Shown here in pieces: positions 41,978-50,508 of a DNA stretch of 64,000 nt (its first letter is position 1; the number at the start of each line of letters is the position of its first letter). Source of the stretch: UMGS1370 sp046957575 (GTDB lineage Bacteria > Bacillota > Clostridia > Lachnospirales > Lachnospiraceae); NCBI GenBank assembly GCA_046957575.1, contig JBKUOG010000012.1, positions 1-64,000 of the forward strand, given 5' to 3'. A program made the position numbers and the translations under genes. The notes beneath the pieces are model-generated. The model searched no databases, was not told the DNA's origin, and worked only from the letters and a program-made list of their open reading frames with translations.

Positions 41978-43248
41978 CTTATGCCACCTGCCTTTATTAT
42001 GTAATCTCCGCTTGCCAGTTCTCCGTCAGGATAATCCTCCGGCCCGGTAACGCCGGAAATCGCGGTATTTTTGCCAATCTTTACTCTGTCCGGAATGACA
42101 GAATGTTCTCCCACTGTAACCAGGTCAAACTGATATACCTTGGGATCATATTTGCTTGGCACATACTCGCCTGCGCCAAGTTCGGCATTCTTGCCGACAC
42201 ACACATCTTCTGCAATTATTGCCTTATTGATCACCGCTCCCTCTTCAATTCTGCTGTTCTGCATAATGATGGAATCGCGGATAACCGCACCTTTTCCAAT
42301 CGTAACGCCTGCACCGATTACAGAGTTGTGAACTTCTCCGTAAACTTCTGTTCCCTCGCCGATAATACTTCTCTCAATCACTGCTTCTGAGGATATATAC
42401 TGAGGCGGAATGATCTCGCTTCTGGTATATACTTTCCAGTATTCCTCATAGAGGTTAAATTCCGGAATAATATCAATGAGCTCCATATTGGCTTCCCAGT
42501 AAGAACCTAATGTTCCCACATCTTTCCAATAACCATTGTACTCGTAAGCAAAAATCCTGTCTCCTTTTCCATGGCAGTAGGGGATAATATGCTTGCCAAA
42601 ATCGCAGCCAGGTTCGTCCTGCATCTTAATCAGGGCATCCCGAAGTACAGGCCAGGAGAATATGTAGATACCCATGGATGCCAGGTTGCTCCTGGGTACT
42701 GCAGGTTTTTCCTCAAAATCTGTAATCCGGTTATGTTCATCCGTAATAACCACACCGAACCGGCTGGCTTCCTCGATGGGAACCGGCATAGCCGCAATGG
42801 TGATATCAGCATTATTTGCCTTGTGATAATCCAGCATCACTTCATAATCCATCTTATAAATATGATCACCGGAAAGAATCAGCACATAGTCCGGATTATA
42901 TCCTTCCATATACTCCAGATTCTGATAAATCGCATTTGCAGTACCTGTGTACCAATCACTGCCCTTGCTTCTCTCATAGGGCGGAAGAACTGTAACGCCT
43001 CCCACGTTTCTATCTAAATCCCAGGGAATACCAATTCCAATGTGGGAATTTAAACGCAATGGCTGATACTGAGTCAAAACGCCTACAGTGTCAACGCCGG
43101 AATTGATACAGTTGCTCAGCGGAAAGTCAATAATGCGGTATTTTCCCCCGAATGATACCGCAGGTTTTGCAACCTTCTGGGTCAGAACACCTAAGCGGCT
43201 CCCCTGTCCGCCAGCTAAAAGCATAGCTATCATTTCTTTTTTAATCAC
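41974..43248 (-). CDS. glgC: Glucose-1-phosphate adenylyltransferase GlgC
   Basis: 424 aa catalytic subunit making ADP-glucose from glucose-1-phosphate and ATP. MLLAGGQGSRLGVLTQKVAK (nucleotide loop), FGGKYRIIDFPLSNCINSG, GTANAIYQNL, LILSGDHIYKMDY (catalytic Asp) and FEEKP; a beta-helix tail follows. GTG 43248 is chosen: AGAGGTG lies 5 nt before it and the protein then begins IKKEMIAMLLAGG like other clostridial GlgC. A promoter with extended -10 is 38 nt upstream. Coupled to glgD. Confidence 0.93.
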   Translation of the reverse strand: MIKKEMIAMLLAGGQGSRLGVLTQKVAKPAVSFGGKYRIIDFPLSNCINSGVDTVGVLTQYQPLRLNSHIGIGIPWDLDRNVGGVTVLPPYERSKGSDWYTGTANAIYQNLEYMEGYNPDYVLILSGDHIYKMDYEVMLDYHKANNADITIAAMPVPIEEASRFGVVITDEHNRITDFEEKPAVPRSNLASMGIYIFSWPVLRDALIKMQDEPGCDFGKHIIPYCHGKGDRIFAYEYNGYWKDVGTLGSYWEANMELIDIIPEFNLYEEYWKVYTRSEIIPPQYISSEAVIERSIIGEGTEVYGEVHNSVIGAGVTIGKGAVIRDSIIMQNSRIEEGAVINKAIIAEDVCVGKNAELGAGEYVPSKYDPKVYQFDLVTVGEHSVIPDRVKIGKNTAISGVTGPEDYPDGELASGDYIIKAGGIR

Positions 43249-43285
43249 GTTATCACCTCTTGCTGTTATATTTGTTCGTGGGTCT

Positions 43286-43314
43286 ATTATAGCATAGTTT
43301 TCATAAATAGTGAA
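43286..43314 (-). promoter_or_regulatory. glgCD promoter
   Basis: Minus strand -35 TTCACT (43309-43314), 17-bp spacer, extended -10 TGCTATAAT (hexamer 43286-43291). The rest of the 43249-43560 spacer is AT-rich and holds the divergent asnS promoter. Confidence 0.6.
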
Positions 43315-43481
43315 CAAATAGAAAGTTTTTTTATTGTATTTTTTGTGCATATTCTGACAGTATATGACTCAAATATCGATTTTTTTACATTATAATTTAC
43401 ATTTCTCAAATTTTAGACTGTATATTTACAAATTTTCCCTTTTTCGACAGTTTCGGTTCCCATAAAAAGTTTTGCAAACCC

Positions 43482-43510
43482 TTGAATCCATAGGAAAAAT
43501 ATAGTACAAT
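43482..43510 (+). promoter_or_regulatory. asnS promoter
   Basis: -35 TTGAAT (43482-43487), 17-bp spacer, -10 TACAAT (43505-43510), about 50 nt before the asnS ATG. The leader is too short for a T-box. Confidence 0.65.
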
Positions 43511-43560
43511 CGAGTTTAAATATGCCAGAAATTTTCAAAATGCAGAAAAGGAGAATACTT

Positions 43561-44952
43561 ATGGATTTGATTACAGTAAGAGAATTATATAAAAACCGTA
43601 ATGCGTATCTGAGCAAAGAAGTTTCTGTCGGGGGATGGGTCCGCAGCATCCGCGATTCCAAAGCATTTGGTTTCATCGTGGTCAGCGATGGCACTTTCTT
43701 TGAAACCCTTCAGATTGTTTATCACGATACCATGCCCAATTTTGCAGAAATATCCAAATTAAACGTTGGATCTGCCATTGTCGTAAAGGGAACCCTGGTT
43801 GCAACTCCGCAGGCAAAGCAGCCTTTTGAGATCCAGGCGGAACAGATTGACATAGAAGGCCCTTCCGCACCGGATTATCCCCTGCAGAAGAAACGCCATT
43901 CCTTTGAATATCTGCGGACCATTTCCCATCTGCGCCCCAGAACCAATACCTTCCAGGCTGTATTCCGGGTACGCTCCCTGATTGCCTATGCCATTCACCA
44001 GTATTTCCAGGAAAGGGATTTTGTCTATGTGCACACCCCCCTTATCACTGGCAGCGACTGCGAAGGCGCAGGCGAGATGTTCCAGGTTACCACTCTGGAT
44101 TTAAACAATATTCCGAAAAATGCTGACGGCACAGTAGATTTTACCAAGGACTTCTTTAACAAACCTACCAACCTGACGGTTTCCGGCCAGTTAAACGGCG
44201 AGACCTATGCCATGGCATTCCGCAATATCTACACCTTTGGTCCTACCTTCCGCGCTGAAAACTCCAACACTACCCGCCATGCGGCTGAGTTCTGGATGAT
44301 CGAGCCGGAGATCGCTTTTGCAGATCTGGAAGACAATATGGACCTGGCAGAGGGCATGCTAAAATACATCATCAAATTTGTATTAGAGCACGCTCCCGAA
44401 GAGATGAACTTCTTTAACCAGTTTGTAGACAAGGGACTTTTAGATCGGTTAAACGGCATCTTAAATTCTGAATTTGCCCGCGTTACCTATACCGAAGCAG
44501 TGGAAATCCTGGAAAAGAACAATGACAGCTTTGACTACAAAGTATTCTGGGGCTGCGACCTTCAGACAGAGCATGAGCGTTATCTGACCGAACAGGTTTA
44601 CAAAAAGCCGGTATTTGTTACCGATTATCCAAAGGAAATCAAAGCTTTCTACATGAAGCTGAATCCGGACGGCAAAACGGTTGCTGCTGTGGACTGTCTG
44701 GTTCCCGGTATCGGCGAAATCATTGGCGGCAGCCAGAGAGAGGACGATTACGAAAAACTGTTAGCCAGAATGAGCGAGCTTGGCTTAAAACCGGAAGATT
44801 ATGACTTCTACCTGGATCTGCGCAAGTACGGCTCTGCCCGCCACGCAGGTTTTGGGCTGGGATTTGAGCGCTGTGTTATGTATCTGACTGGTATGTCCAA
44901 TATCCGCGATGTCATTCCATTCCCAAGAACCGTAAATAACTGTGATCTATAA
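43561..44952 (+). CDS. asnS: Asparaginyl-tRNA synthetase
   Basis: 463 aa class IIb synthetase charging tRNA-Asn. N-terminal OB anticodon-binding domain (VSVGGWVRSIRDSKAFGFI), class II motif 2 (TFRAENSNTTRHAAEFWMIE) and motif 3 (GFGLGFERCVMYLTG). AAAGGAG precedes ATG 43561. Single gene with its own promoter and hairpins downstream. Confidence 0.96.
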   Translation: MDLITVRELYKNRNAYLSKEVSVGGWVRSIRDSKAFGFIVVSDGTFFETLQIVYHDTMPNFAEISKLNVGSAIVVKGTLVATPQAKQPFEIQAEQIDIEGPSAPDYPLQKKRHSFEYLRTISHLRPRTNTFQAVFRVRSLIAYAIHQYFQERDFVYVHTPLITGSDCEGAGEMFQVTTLDLNNIPKNADGTVDFTKDFFNKPTNLTVSGQLNGETYAMAFRNIYTFGPTFRAENSNTTRHAAEFWMIEPEIAFADLEDNMDLAEGMLKYIIKFVLEHAPEEMNFFNQFVDKGLLDRLNGILNSEFARVTYTEAVEILEKNNDSFDYKVFWGCDLQTEHERYLTEQVYKKPVFVTDYPKEIKAFYMKLNPDGKTVAAVDCLVPGIGEIIGGSQREDDYEKLLARMSELGLKPEDYDFYLDLRKYGSARHAGFGLGFERCVMYLTGMSNIRDVIPFPRTVNNCDL

Positions 44953-44974
44953 TGCGAATCCATCCAGTATCAAA

Positions 44975-44998
44975 GGGGGCAAAAAGTCTTTTGCCCCC
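44975..44998 (+). terminator. GC-rich hairpin after asnS
   Basis: GGGGGCAAAA and TTTTGCCCCC form a perfect 10-bp stem 22 nt after the stop. No T-run follows, so it may stabilise the 3' end rather than terminate. Confidence 0.5.
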
Positions 44999-45038
44999 AA
45001 CATCATGTACAAGTATCAAGAGAAAAGGCCGCTTCTAA

Positions 45039-45097
45039 GGCACTGCTGCATGGCACCTGTTTTGCCATACAGCGCGTTTTGGCAGCAGCCCTTTTTT
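45039..45097 (+). terminator. Second terminator after asnS
   Basis: CTGCTGC (45043-45049) pairs with GCAGCAG (45082-45088), with inner GGCA/TGCC pairing, followed by T6 at 45092-45097. Confidence 0.6.
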
Positions 45098-45124
45098 CCA
45101 GTGTACTGTCTCGTTCATTTTCAG

Positions 45125-45259
45125 TATAATGACGCAGAATGAATTTTCAGCCTGTAAGACGGAGGAATAAGGCGATGCGGCGGCTTCGTCGATTGACGGC
45201 AGCGCAGCAAATGGAATTCAGGCAAGTCATTATGCGAAATGTGAGTGATACAGTCCACT
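45125..45259 (+). repeat. Long direct repeat, copy 1, upstream of yhaO
   Basis: About 135 bp. Shared blocks with 48226-48360 include TGACGCAGAAT, GACGGAGGAAT, GACGGCA, AATTCAGGCAAGTCATTATG and GAAATGTGAGTGA in the same order and orientation. No ORF. The remaining gene-free part of 44953-45290 holds the asnS hairpins and the yhaO ribosome site (AGGAGG) behind a small CGCAC/GTGCG hairpin. Confidence 0.8.
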
Positions 45260-45290
45260 AGCCGCACGCCAGTGCGCCACAGGAGGTATT

Positions 45291-46367
45291 ATGAAATTCA
45301 TCCATACTGCTGATATTCACTGGGGGATGTCCCCGGACAGCGACAAGCCCTGGAGCAAGGAACGGGCGCAGGCTATCAAAGACTCTTTTCAGGAGGTCAT
45401 CAGGCAAGCCGGTAAACGGGATGTGGATTTTCTGTTTATATCCGGGGATTTGTTCCACAGGCAGCCGTTAGCCAGGGATTTAAAGGAAATCAACTACCTC
45501 TTTTCCACGATTCCCAGTGTCCGGGTTGTTCTGATTGCCGGAAACCACGATCGCATCCGGGCAAACTCTGCGGTTTTAAGCTTTTCCTGGTGCCCCAATG
45601 TCACATACCTGACAGGAGAAGATCTGGAATCTGTCTATATTAAAGAACTCAACACAGAAGTCTATGGGTTCAGCTACCATACTGCTGAAATCCGGGAGGA
45701 TCGTCTAAGTTCTATTCAGACTCCGGACAATGATCACATCCGTATTCTGCTGGCCCATGGAGGAGATTCTCTGCATCTTCCCTTTAACCGAGCCTGTCTG
45801 GTCTCTCTTCCTTTTGATTATATTGCTCTTGGCCACATCCACAAACCGGAACTGGTGTTAGAAGGAAAGGCCGCCTATCCTGGCTCCTTAGAGCCTTTGG
45901 ATAAAACAGAGCTAGGGCCCCATGGATTTTATTACGGAGAAATCAATTCCCTCACCCATCGGGTTTCTATGCTGGAATTTGTCCCTATTGCCCGATGCCA
46001 GTATATTTCCCTGGCAGTAGGGGTTACGCCGGCAACCACCAATTCGGAGCTGGCAGCCAGCATTTCCCAGGAAATCAGCAGGCGGGGCGGTCAGAATATT
46101 TACCGGTTTCTCATCCGCGGGATGCGGGATCCGGACATTACCTTTGATTTGGACGTGCTGACTTCCCGTTTCCGGATTGTGGAAATTATTGATAATTCCG
46201 AACCCCAATATGATTTTTCTGCCCTGTTTGCAGAGCATCCCAGCGATATGATTGGATTTTATATTCAGGCTCTTCAAAAAGATGACATGAGCCAGGTAGA
46301 AAAAAAGGCATTATATTACGGAATCAATGCGCTTTTACGCACTACGGATGAAAGGAGTCCGGTATGA
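45291..46367 (+). CDS. yhaO: YhaO/SbcD-like DNA repair metallophosphoesterase
   Basis: 358 aa Mre11/SbcD-type nuclease subunit. Metal-binding motifs in order: FIHTADIHWG, FLFISGDLFHRQ, VVLIAGNHDR, ILLAHGG and ALGHIHKPE. It is expected to pair with the ATPase encoded next, as in B. subtilis YhaO-YhaN, to process DNA ends. AGGAGG lies just before the ATG. The stop overlaps the next start by 4 nt. The pair is bracketed by direct repeats. Confidence 0.88.
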   Translation: MKFIHTADIHWGMSPDSDKPWSKERAQAIKDSFQEVIRQAGKRDVDFLFISGDLFHRQPLARDLKEINYLFSTIPSVRVVLIAGNHDRIRANSAVLSFSWCPNVTYLTGEDLESVYIKELNTEVYGFSYHTAEIREDRLSSIQTPDNDHIRILLAHGGDSLHLPFNRACLVSLPFDYIALGHIHKPELVLEGKAAYPGSLEPLDKTELGPHGFYYGEINSLTHRVSMLEFVPIARCQYISLAVGVTPATTNSELAASISQEISRRGGQNIYRFLIRGMRDPDITFDLDVLTSRFRIVEIIDNSEPQYDFSALFAEHPSDMIGFYIQALQKDDMSQVEKKALYYGINALLRTTDERSPV

Positions 46368-48202
46368 AGTTATTAGACGTGTATATCAGTGGTTTCGGAA
46401 AATTCCACGACCGCTCCATAACGTTCCATGACGGCTTAAATATTGTGTACGGAAAAAACGAGGCCGGCAAATCTACGCTTCACTCCTTTATCCGCAGTAT
46501 GCTGTTCGGTATGGAACGCCAGCGGGGACGGGCCGCCAGATCCGATTCCTATAGCCGCTTTCTTCCCTGGGAAAACAAGGGCGGATATGAGGGGCGGCTT
46601 CGTCTGGAAAAAAATGGGCATATTTACCGAATTGAACGTAATTTTCAAAACAATAAAGAATTTGTGATTGTGGATGAAACTGCCGGAAGGGAAGTTGAGC
46701 CTACCAAAGCTTTTATGGAGTCCCTGCTCAACGGCCTGAGTGAAACTGCATACAGCAATACTATCAGTATTGGACAGTTAAAGAGCGCTACGGATGCGGG
46801 GATGGTGGCAGAACTGCGCAACTATATTGCCAATCTAAACACTTCCGGCAACATGGCGCTAAATATTACAAAAGCAACTGCTTTTTTAAAGGCCCAAAAG
46901 AAGGCTTTAGAAAATGAAATGGTTCCGGAAGCCGCCAGAAGCTACGCTTCTCTTCTGGGTGAAATCCGAAATATTGAAAGAGAAATCTCTGCGCCTGAAT
47001 ATGAAAATCATTTAGACAGCTATCGGAGACAGCGGGAGCAGATGAGCGGATCCATTGCCAGGAAACAGGCGGAAAAAGAAGATTTGCTTCAGAAGATTGC
47101 CAGAGGCCGGCAGCTATTAAACAGCTATCAGTTTACAGACGGAACCACTATCCGCGCTTATCTGCAGGAGGCCCAGTCCATTTACGGAAAATACCAGGCA
47201 GCCAGTGACGCCTGCGCCCGTCCAGGTTTTAAATTTTTAATGATTTTGTCCTTTTTGCTGTGCGCCGCCTGTTTTATTGGCTGTATTGCTTCCATTTTCT
47301 GGAAACCTATAGGGGAGCGCAGTCTTTCTCTGGTATTTGGTGCTGGCGCTTTGGGGGCACTATTTCTGATAATCGGAGGATTGCTGGTATTAAAACACAG
47401 CAGCAGAAAAAAAGAACTCAACTATTCTTCCAAGCTTCTGCAGGAAATTTTATCCCGCCACATTGGAGACAGTTCCATAAGCGCCCAGGCCATGGATGCC
47501 TTTGGCGCCCGCATGACCGAATATGAACGGCTGTATGACGCTTTGGTCAAATCCGAGGAAACGGCTGCTTCTCTGGTAAAAGAGATTGATACGCTTATGG
47601 CTCAGCAGACCAGTTGTACAGAAGAAATCGAACATCAGCAGAGAATCCAGTGGGAGTTGGAGCAAAAGCTGGAACATCTGGACAACTGCAAAACCCAGGC
47701 CGAAGCTCTCCGCCATATTCTGGCAGAAAATGACCGGATCGCCCAGGAAATCTCTGCCATTGATCTGGCCCAGGAGACCATGACCTCCCTTTCTACTTCT
47801 ATCCGCGATTCGTTCGGATTGTATCTGAATAAAGAAGCGTCCCACCTGATTGAGCAGATTACCGGCGGTATTTACAATAGTATGAGTGTAGACGAAAATC
47901 TTCATGTATTTATGAATACCAAAACGAAACTGGTTCCTCTGGAACAAGTCAGCAGCGGCACTATGGATCAGGTTTATCTGGCTCTCCGCCTTGCTTCCGC
48001 CAAATTAATCCAGAAGAGCGGCGATCCCCTTCCCCTGATTTTTGATGACAGCTTTGTCCTCTATGATGATGACCGGCTGCGCACAGCCCTTCGCTGGCTG
48101 GCAGACGCCTATCCTGGACAGATTATTGTATTTACCTGCCATCAGCGGGAGGCGCAGATGCTGACTGCCAATCAGATCCCTTACCATCTGATAGCGATCT
48201 AG
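46364..48202 (+). CDS. yhaN: YhaN/SbcC-like AAA ATPase with central hydrophobic segments
   Basis: 612 aa SMC/Rad50-like ATPase. Walker A YGKNEAGKSTLHSFI, coiled coil (about 190-270), two hydrophobic segments (about 287-308 and 320-345; FLMILSFLLCAACFIGCIAS, LVFGAGALGALFLIIGGLLV), second coiled coil, signature VSSGTMDQVYLALRLASAK and Walker B LPLIFDDSFVLYDDD. The membrane hairpin in the coil tip distinguishes YhaN-like proteins from SbcC. ATG overlaps yhaO by 4 nt. Confidence 0.87.
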   Translation: MKLLDVYISGFGKFHDRSITFHDGLNIVYGKNEAGKSTLHSFIRSMLFGMERQRGRAARSDSYSRFLPWENKGGYEGRLRLEKNGHIYRIERNFQNNKEFVIVDETAGREVEPTKAFMESLLNGLSETAYSNTISIGQLKSATDAGMVAELRNYIANLNTSGNMALNITKATAFLKAQKKALENEMVPEAARSYASLLGEIRNIEREISAPEYENHLDSYRRQREQMSGSIARKQAEKEDLLQKIARGRQLLNSYQFTDGTTIRAYLQEAQSIYGKYQAASDACARPGFKFLMILSFLLCAACFIGCIASIFWKPIGERSLSLVFGAGALGALFLIIGGLLVLKHSSRKKELNYSSKLLQEILSRHIGDSSISAQAMDAFGARMTEYERLYDALVKSEETAASLVKEIDTLMAQQTSCTEEIEHQQRIQWELEQKLEHLDNCKTQAEALRHILAENDRIAQEISAIDLAQETMTSLSTSIRDSFGLYLNKEASHLIEQITGGIYNSMSVDENLHVFMNTKTKLVPLEQVSSGTMDQVYLALRLASAKLIQKSGDPLPLIFDDSFVLYDDDRLRTALRWLADAYPGQIIVFTCHQREAQMLTANQIPYHLIAI

Positions 48203-48225
48203 TACAACGAAAATTAAGTTTCTGC

Positions 48226-48360
48226 TATATTGACGCAGAATAATTGTTCCATATGCAGGACGGAGGAATGAGGCATAGCGGTGGCTACGATGATGGACGG
48301 CAACGATGCAGATAGAATTCAGGCAAGTCATTATGTGAAATGTGAGTGAGGCAGTACACG
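48226..48360 (+). repeat. Long direct repeat, copy 2, downstream of yhaN
   Basis: Same order of blocks as 45125-45259, beginning 23 nt after the yhaN stop. Substitutions are spread along its length, and the region between GAGGAAT and GACGGCA differs most. Confidence 0.8.
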
Positions 48361-48374
48361 CCTCCCCGAAAGAA

Positions 48375-48406
48375 AAAACAGGGCGCATCCATATGGATAT
48401 GCGCCC
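48375..48406 (-). terminator. Terminator after ridA, convergent with yhaN
   Basis: GGGCGCAT (48381-48388) pairs with ATGCGCCC (48399-48406). On the minus strand the stem is followed by T6. Confidence 0.75.
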
Positions 48407-48466
48407 GTAGTTCACTCCCCGCAGTTCTGCAGCTTTTATTTTCTGTTTTCACTTATTCTATGGCAA

Positions 48467-48850
48467 CTATTTTACGGCGATTGCCTCAATCTCAACTAAT
48501 GCCCCTTTTGGAAGAGCCGCTGCCTGAAATGCAGCTCGCGCCGGGCAGTCTCCTTCAAAAAATTCCGCATAAACTTCATTCATAGGAACAAAGTTTGCAA
48601 TATCACTTAACAGGACAGTGGTTTTTACCACATTGTCCATGGTCATTCCTGCCTCCGCCAAAATTGCCTTTATGTTGGTTAAAGACTGTCGGGTCTGACT
48701 TTTAATATCTTCCCCTGCAAACTCGCCGGTTGCAGGAACAATGGGAAGCTGGCCGGATACATAACAGGTAACTCCTGAAGCCATAACTGCCTGGCTGTAG
48801 GGACCAATCGCTGAAGGTGCATGTTTTGTGCTGATTACTGTTTTAGACAT
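48467..48850 (-). CDS. ridA: RidA-family enamine/imine deaminase
   Basis: 127 aa, full-length YjgF/YER057c/UK114 protein that hydrolyses reactive 2-aminoacrylate-type imines. APSAIGPYSQAV near the start and CPARAAFQAAALPKGALVEI with the catalytic Arg near the end. Cytoplasmic trimer expected. It follows the coiled-coil membrane gene by 19 nt and ends at a strong terminator. Confidence 0.93.
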   Translation of the reverse strand: MSKTVISTKHAPSAIGPYSQAVMASGVTCYVSGQLPIVPATGEFAGEDIKSQTRQSLTNIKAILAEAGMTMDNVVKTTVLLSDIANFVPMNEVYAEFFEGDCPARAAFQAAALPKGALVEIEAIAVK

Positions 48851-48869
48851 AACTTTGTTCTCCTCATTT

Positions 48870-49991
48870 TTAATTATTGTAATGATTCATCTGAGCCTGA
48901 TAGACAGCTATGGCCTCGCTTAAATTAGATGCCTGTCCACTGCGGATAATCTTTGCCAGTTCAGACAGTTTGTCCGGCTGCAAAAACTCCTTTCCCAGAT
49001 AGGTTTCATACTGATCCGTTACCAGAATAGCCTGTTCCTTTGCATGAATTTGAGTATTTCTAAGTCTTTCCTCAATCCTGGCATGTTCTTCTTCCAAAGC
49101 TTCCATTCTGGCTTTATTATTGTTAATAATCTCGTCTGCAATAATGGTCTTTGTGACTGTATTAAATGTGTTGAGCGCTTCCTTTTTCTTACTGCTGATC
49201 TGCTCTAATTCCTGTTCAATCCGGGCAATCTCATCATCATATTTTTCCAGGTTATAAATGGCTTCATCCCTGTCTTTGCGGATGGACGCTGTGATTGCCC
49301 GGATCTTTTTGCGGTTGCCGCGAATCTTACTGCGTATCTCTTTTCCCTGTTTTAAAACAGTCAGATGATTCATTTTTAGCTTATTGGCTGCTAAAATGTA
49401 CAGACCTCCGAAAACCACTATATCTGCTATATAGATTATGGCCAGAATCCAGAGTTTCCGGCCAGGCTCCGGCACCAGCAAATAAATGGCCAGCGGGATT
49501 CCTGCAAAACATATCAGAAAACTGATCAGCAAAATCCCAAATTCCCTGATGCTCCCTGTCATATAAAGTGCATAAAACCATGTGCTCCTGCAAAAAGAAG
49601 GCACCCGGTTCTGTTTAAACAGCGTTTTTAAGCGAGTTGTCAATTCCTGGTTCTGTTCTCTAAGTTCCTTGGTCTCTTCCAGGATTCGTTCTCTCATTCC
49701 CTGATTTTTTGCCTTTTCTCTCTTGATCCGTATTTTCTTCAGTCTGTCCTGCCCCGTCCCTATCTCCTTATCATAACTGGCACTGATTCCTTCCATGCGC
49801 TTTTTTACAGTCAGATTGACCTCTTCCTCCATGTCCAGGCGCTCCTGCTCCAGCTTTCTGTCAACCCGCTCTTCCTCTGCTTCTAACTCCTCACAGGCTT
49901 TTTTGCTGCGGTTTAACTCTTCTACTGCCTTTATCGCTTCTGCTAAAAATGCAGAACAGTCTGTAATTCCCGATGTAATCCCTGCTCCCAT
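48870..49991 (-). CDS. Coiled-coil membrane protein of unknown function
   Basis: 373 aa. N-terminal coiled coil (about 18-130, rich in Glu/Lys/Arg heptads), two TM segments (about 151-173 and 181-202; GILLISFLICFAGIPLAIYL, ILAIIYIADIVVFGGLYILA), a second long coiled coil (about 210-325) and a short C-terminal helix pair. Both coils would face the cytoplasm. No catalytic motif. I do not recognise the family. AAAGGAG precedes the ATG. Cotranscribed with ridA by spacing, though a functional link is not evident. Confidence 0.7.
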   Translation of the reverse strand: MGAGITSGITDCSAFLAEAIKAVEELNRSKKACEELEAEEERVDRKLEQERLDMEEEVNLTVKKRMEGISASYDKEIGTGQDRLKKIRIKREKAKNQGMRERILEETKELREQNQELTTRLKTLFKQNRVPSFCRSTWFYALYMTGSIREFGILLISFLICFAGIPLAIYLLVPEPGRKLWILAIIYIADIVVFGGLYILAANKLKMNHLTVLKQGKEIRSKIRGNRKKIRAITASIRKDRDEAIYNLEKYDDEIARIEQELEQISSKKKEALNTFNTVTKTIIADEIINNNKARMEALEEEHARIEERLRNTQIHAKEQAILVTDQYETYLGKEFLQPDKLSELAKIIRSGQASNLSEAIAVYQAQMNHYNN

Positions 49992-50027
49992 GTTTCGTCT
50001 CCTTTGTACATAGAAAACTACTTCTCA

Positions 50028-50051
50028 TTATTAACAGTCCTGAACTGTTAC
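50028..50051. repeat. Possible solo end of the dispersed palindromic element
   Basis: TTAACAGTCCTGAACTGTTAC is itself palindromic and ends with the CTGAACTGTTAC found at the ends of the elements at 19.1 and 40.1 kb. Too short to be sure. Confidence 0.3.
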
Positions 50052-50130
50052 GTATAGATTACTACAAATTGCAGCTATCGACAAGGGGAAAATTCCCTTC
50101 TTTACAAGGCTGTAAAAATCCGATATACTA

Positions 50131-50159
50131 ACAAAAAAAGAATCTCGCTTAGAGATTCT
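50131..50159 (-). terminator. Hairpin with T-run (minus strand)
   Basis: AGAATCTC and GAGATTCT pair around a 5-nt loop; T7 follows on the minus strand. It would end transcripts coming from the GH43 operon after they have crossed the small plus-strand gene antisense. Confidence 0.6.
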
Positions 50160-50241
50160 CCGTTTGCGGCAGGTCGCTATAGCGACATCATTTTGCTCTG
50201 CGGCTGATGCTGCAGCATTCTCAAAAAAGGAGGCAGACACT

Positions 50242-50508
50242 ATGTTTCGTATGTGGGGAAAAATCTGGAAAGACAACCATCTGTTGCAGGATACAGTTAT
50301 CTGTATGCCGGACTACTCCATGTCCCGCACCCAGATGGTTTTTGGCGCTTTAGATGAGATCTGCAGCCAGTTTGACTTAGGCCACCCTATCTGGATGGAT
50401 TCTACTATCCGGGAGTTTCAGCGCCATGATAAGACCCGGTTTTACCAGGACAGTTTTGTAGAAGGCATTGATTTTGATTATCTGGAAATTCATGTAATAG
50501 AGGAATGA
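50242..50508 (+). CDS. Small conserved hypothetical protein
   Basis: 88 aa from ATG 50242, which has AAGGAGG 9 nt upstream; the open frame to 50164 lacks one. Cytoplasmic, no TM or signal. Sequence MFRMWGKIWKDNHLLQDTV, then a Met/Asp/Phe-rich body ending DFDYLEIHVIEE. It resembles small conserved Clostridia proteins, but I know no function. Its 3' end overlaps the convergent GH43 gene by 19 nt. Confidence 0.65.
   Translation: MFRMWGKIWKDNHLLQDTVICMPDYSMSRTQMVFGALDEICSQFDLGHPIWMDSTIREFQRHDKTRFYQDSFVEGIDFDYLEIHVIEE

Noticed and set aside
43249..43560. T-box or other riboswitch ahead of asnS
   Set aside because: The leader from the predicted start is only about 40-50 nt and has no T-box-like sequence.
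45125..48360. Composite transposon around yhaO/yhaN
   Set aside because: The flanking repeats encode no transposase and show no terminal inverted repeats or target duplications that I can see; kept only as direct repeats.
50031..50276. Minus-strand 81-codon ORF
   Set aside because: It overlaps the ribosome site and start of the better-supported 50242-50508 gene and has no family-like sequence.
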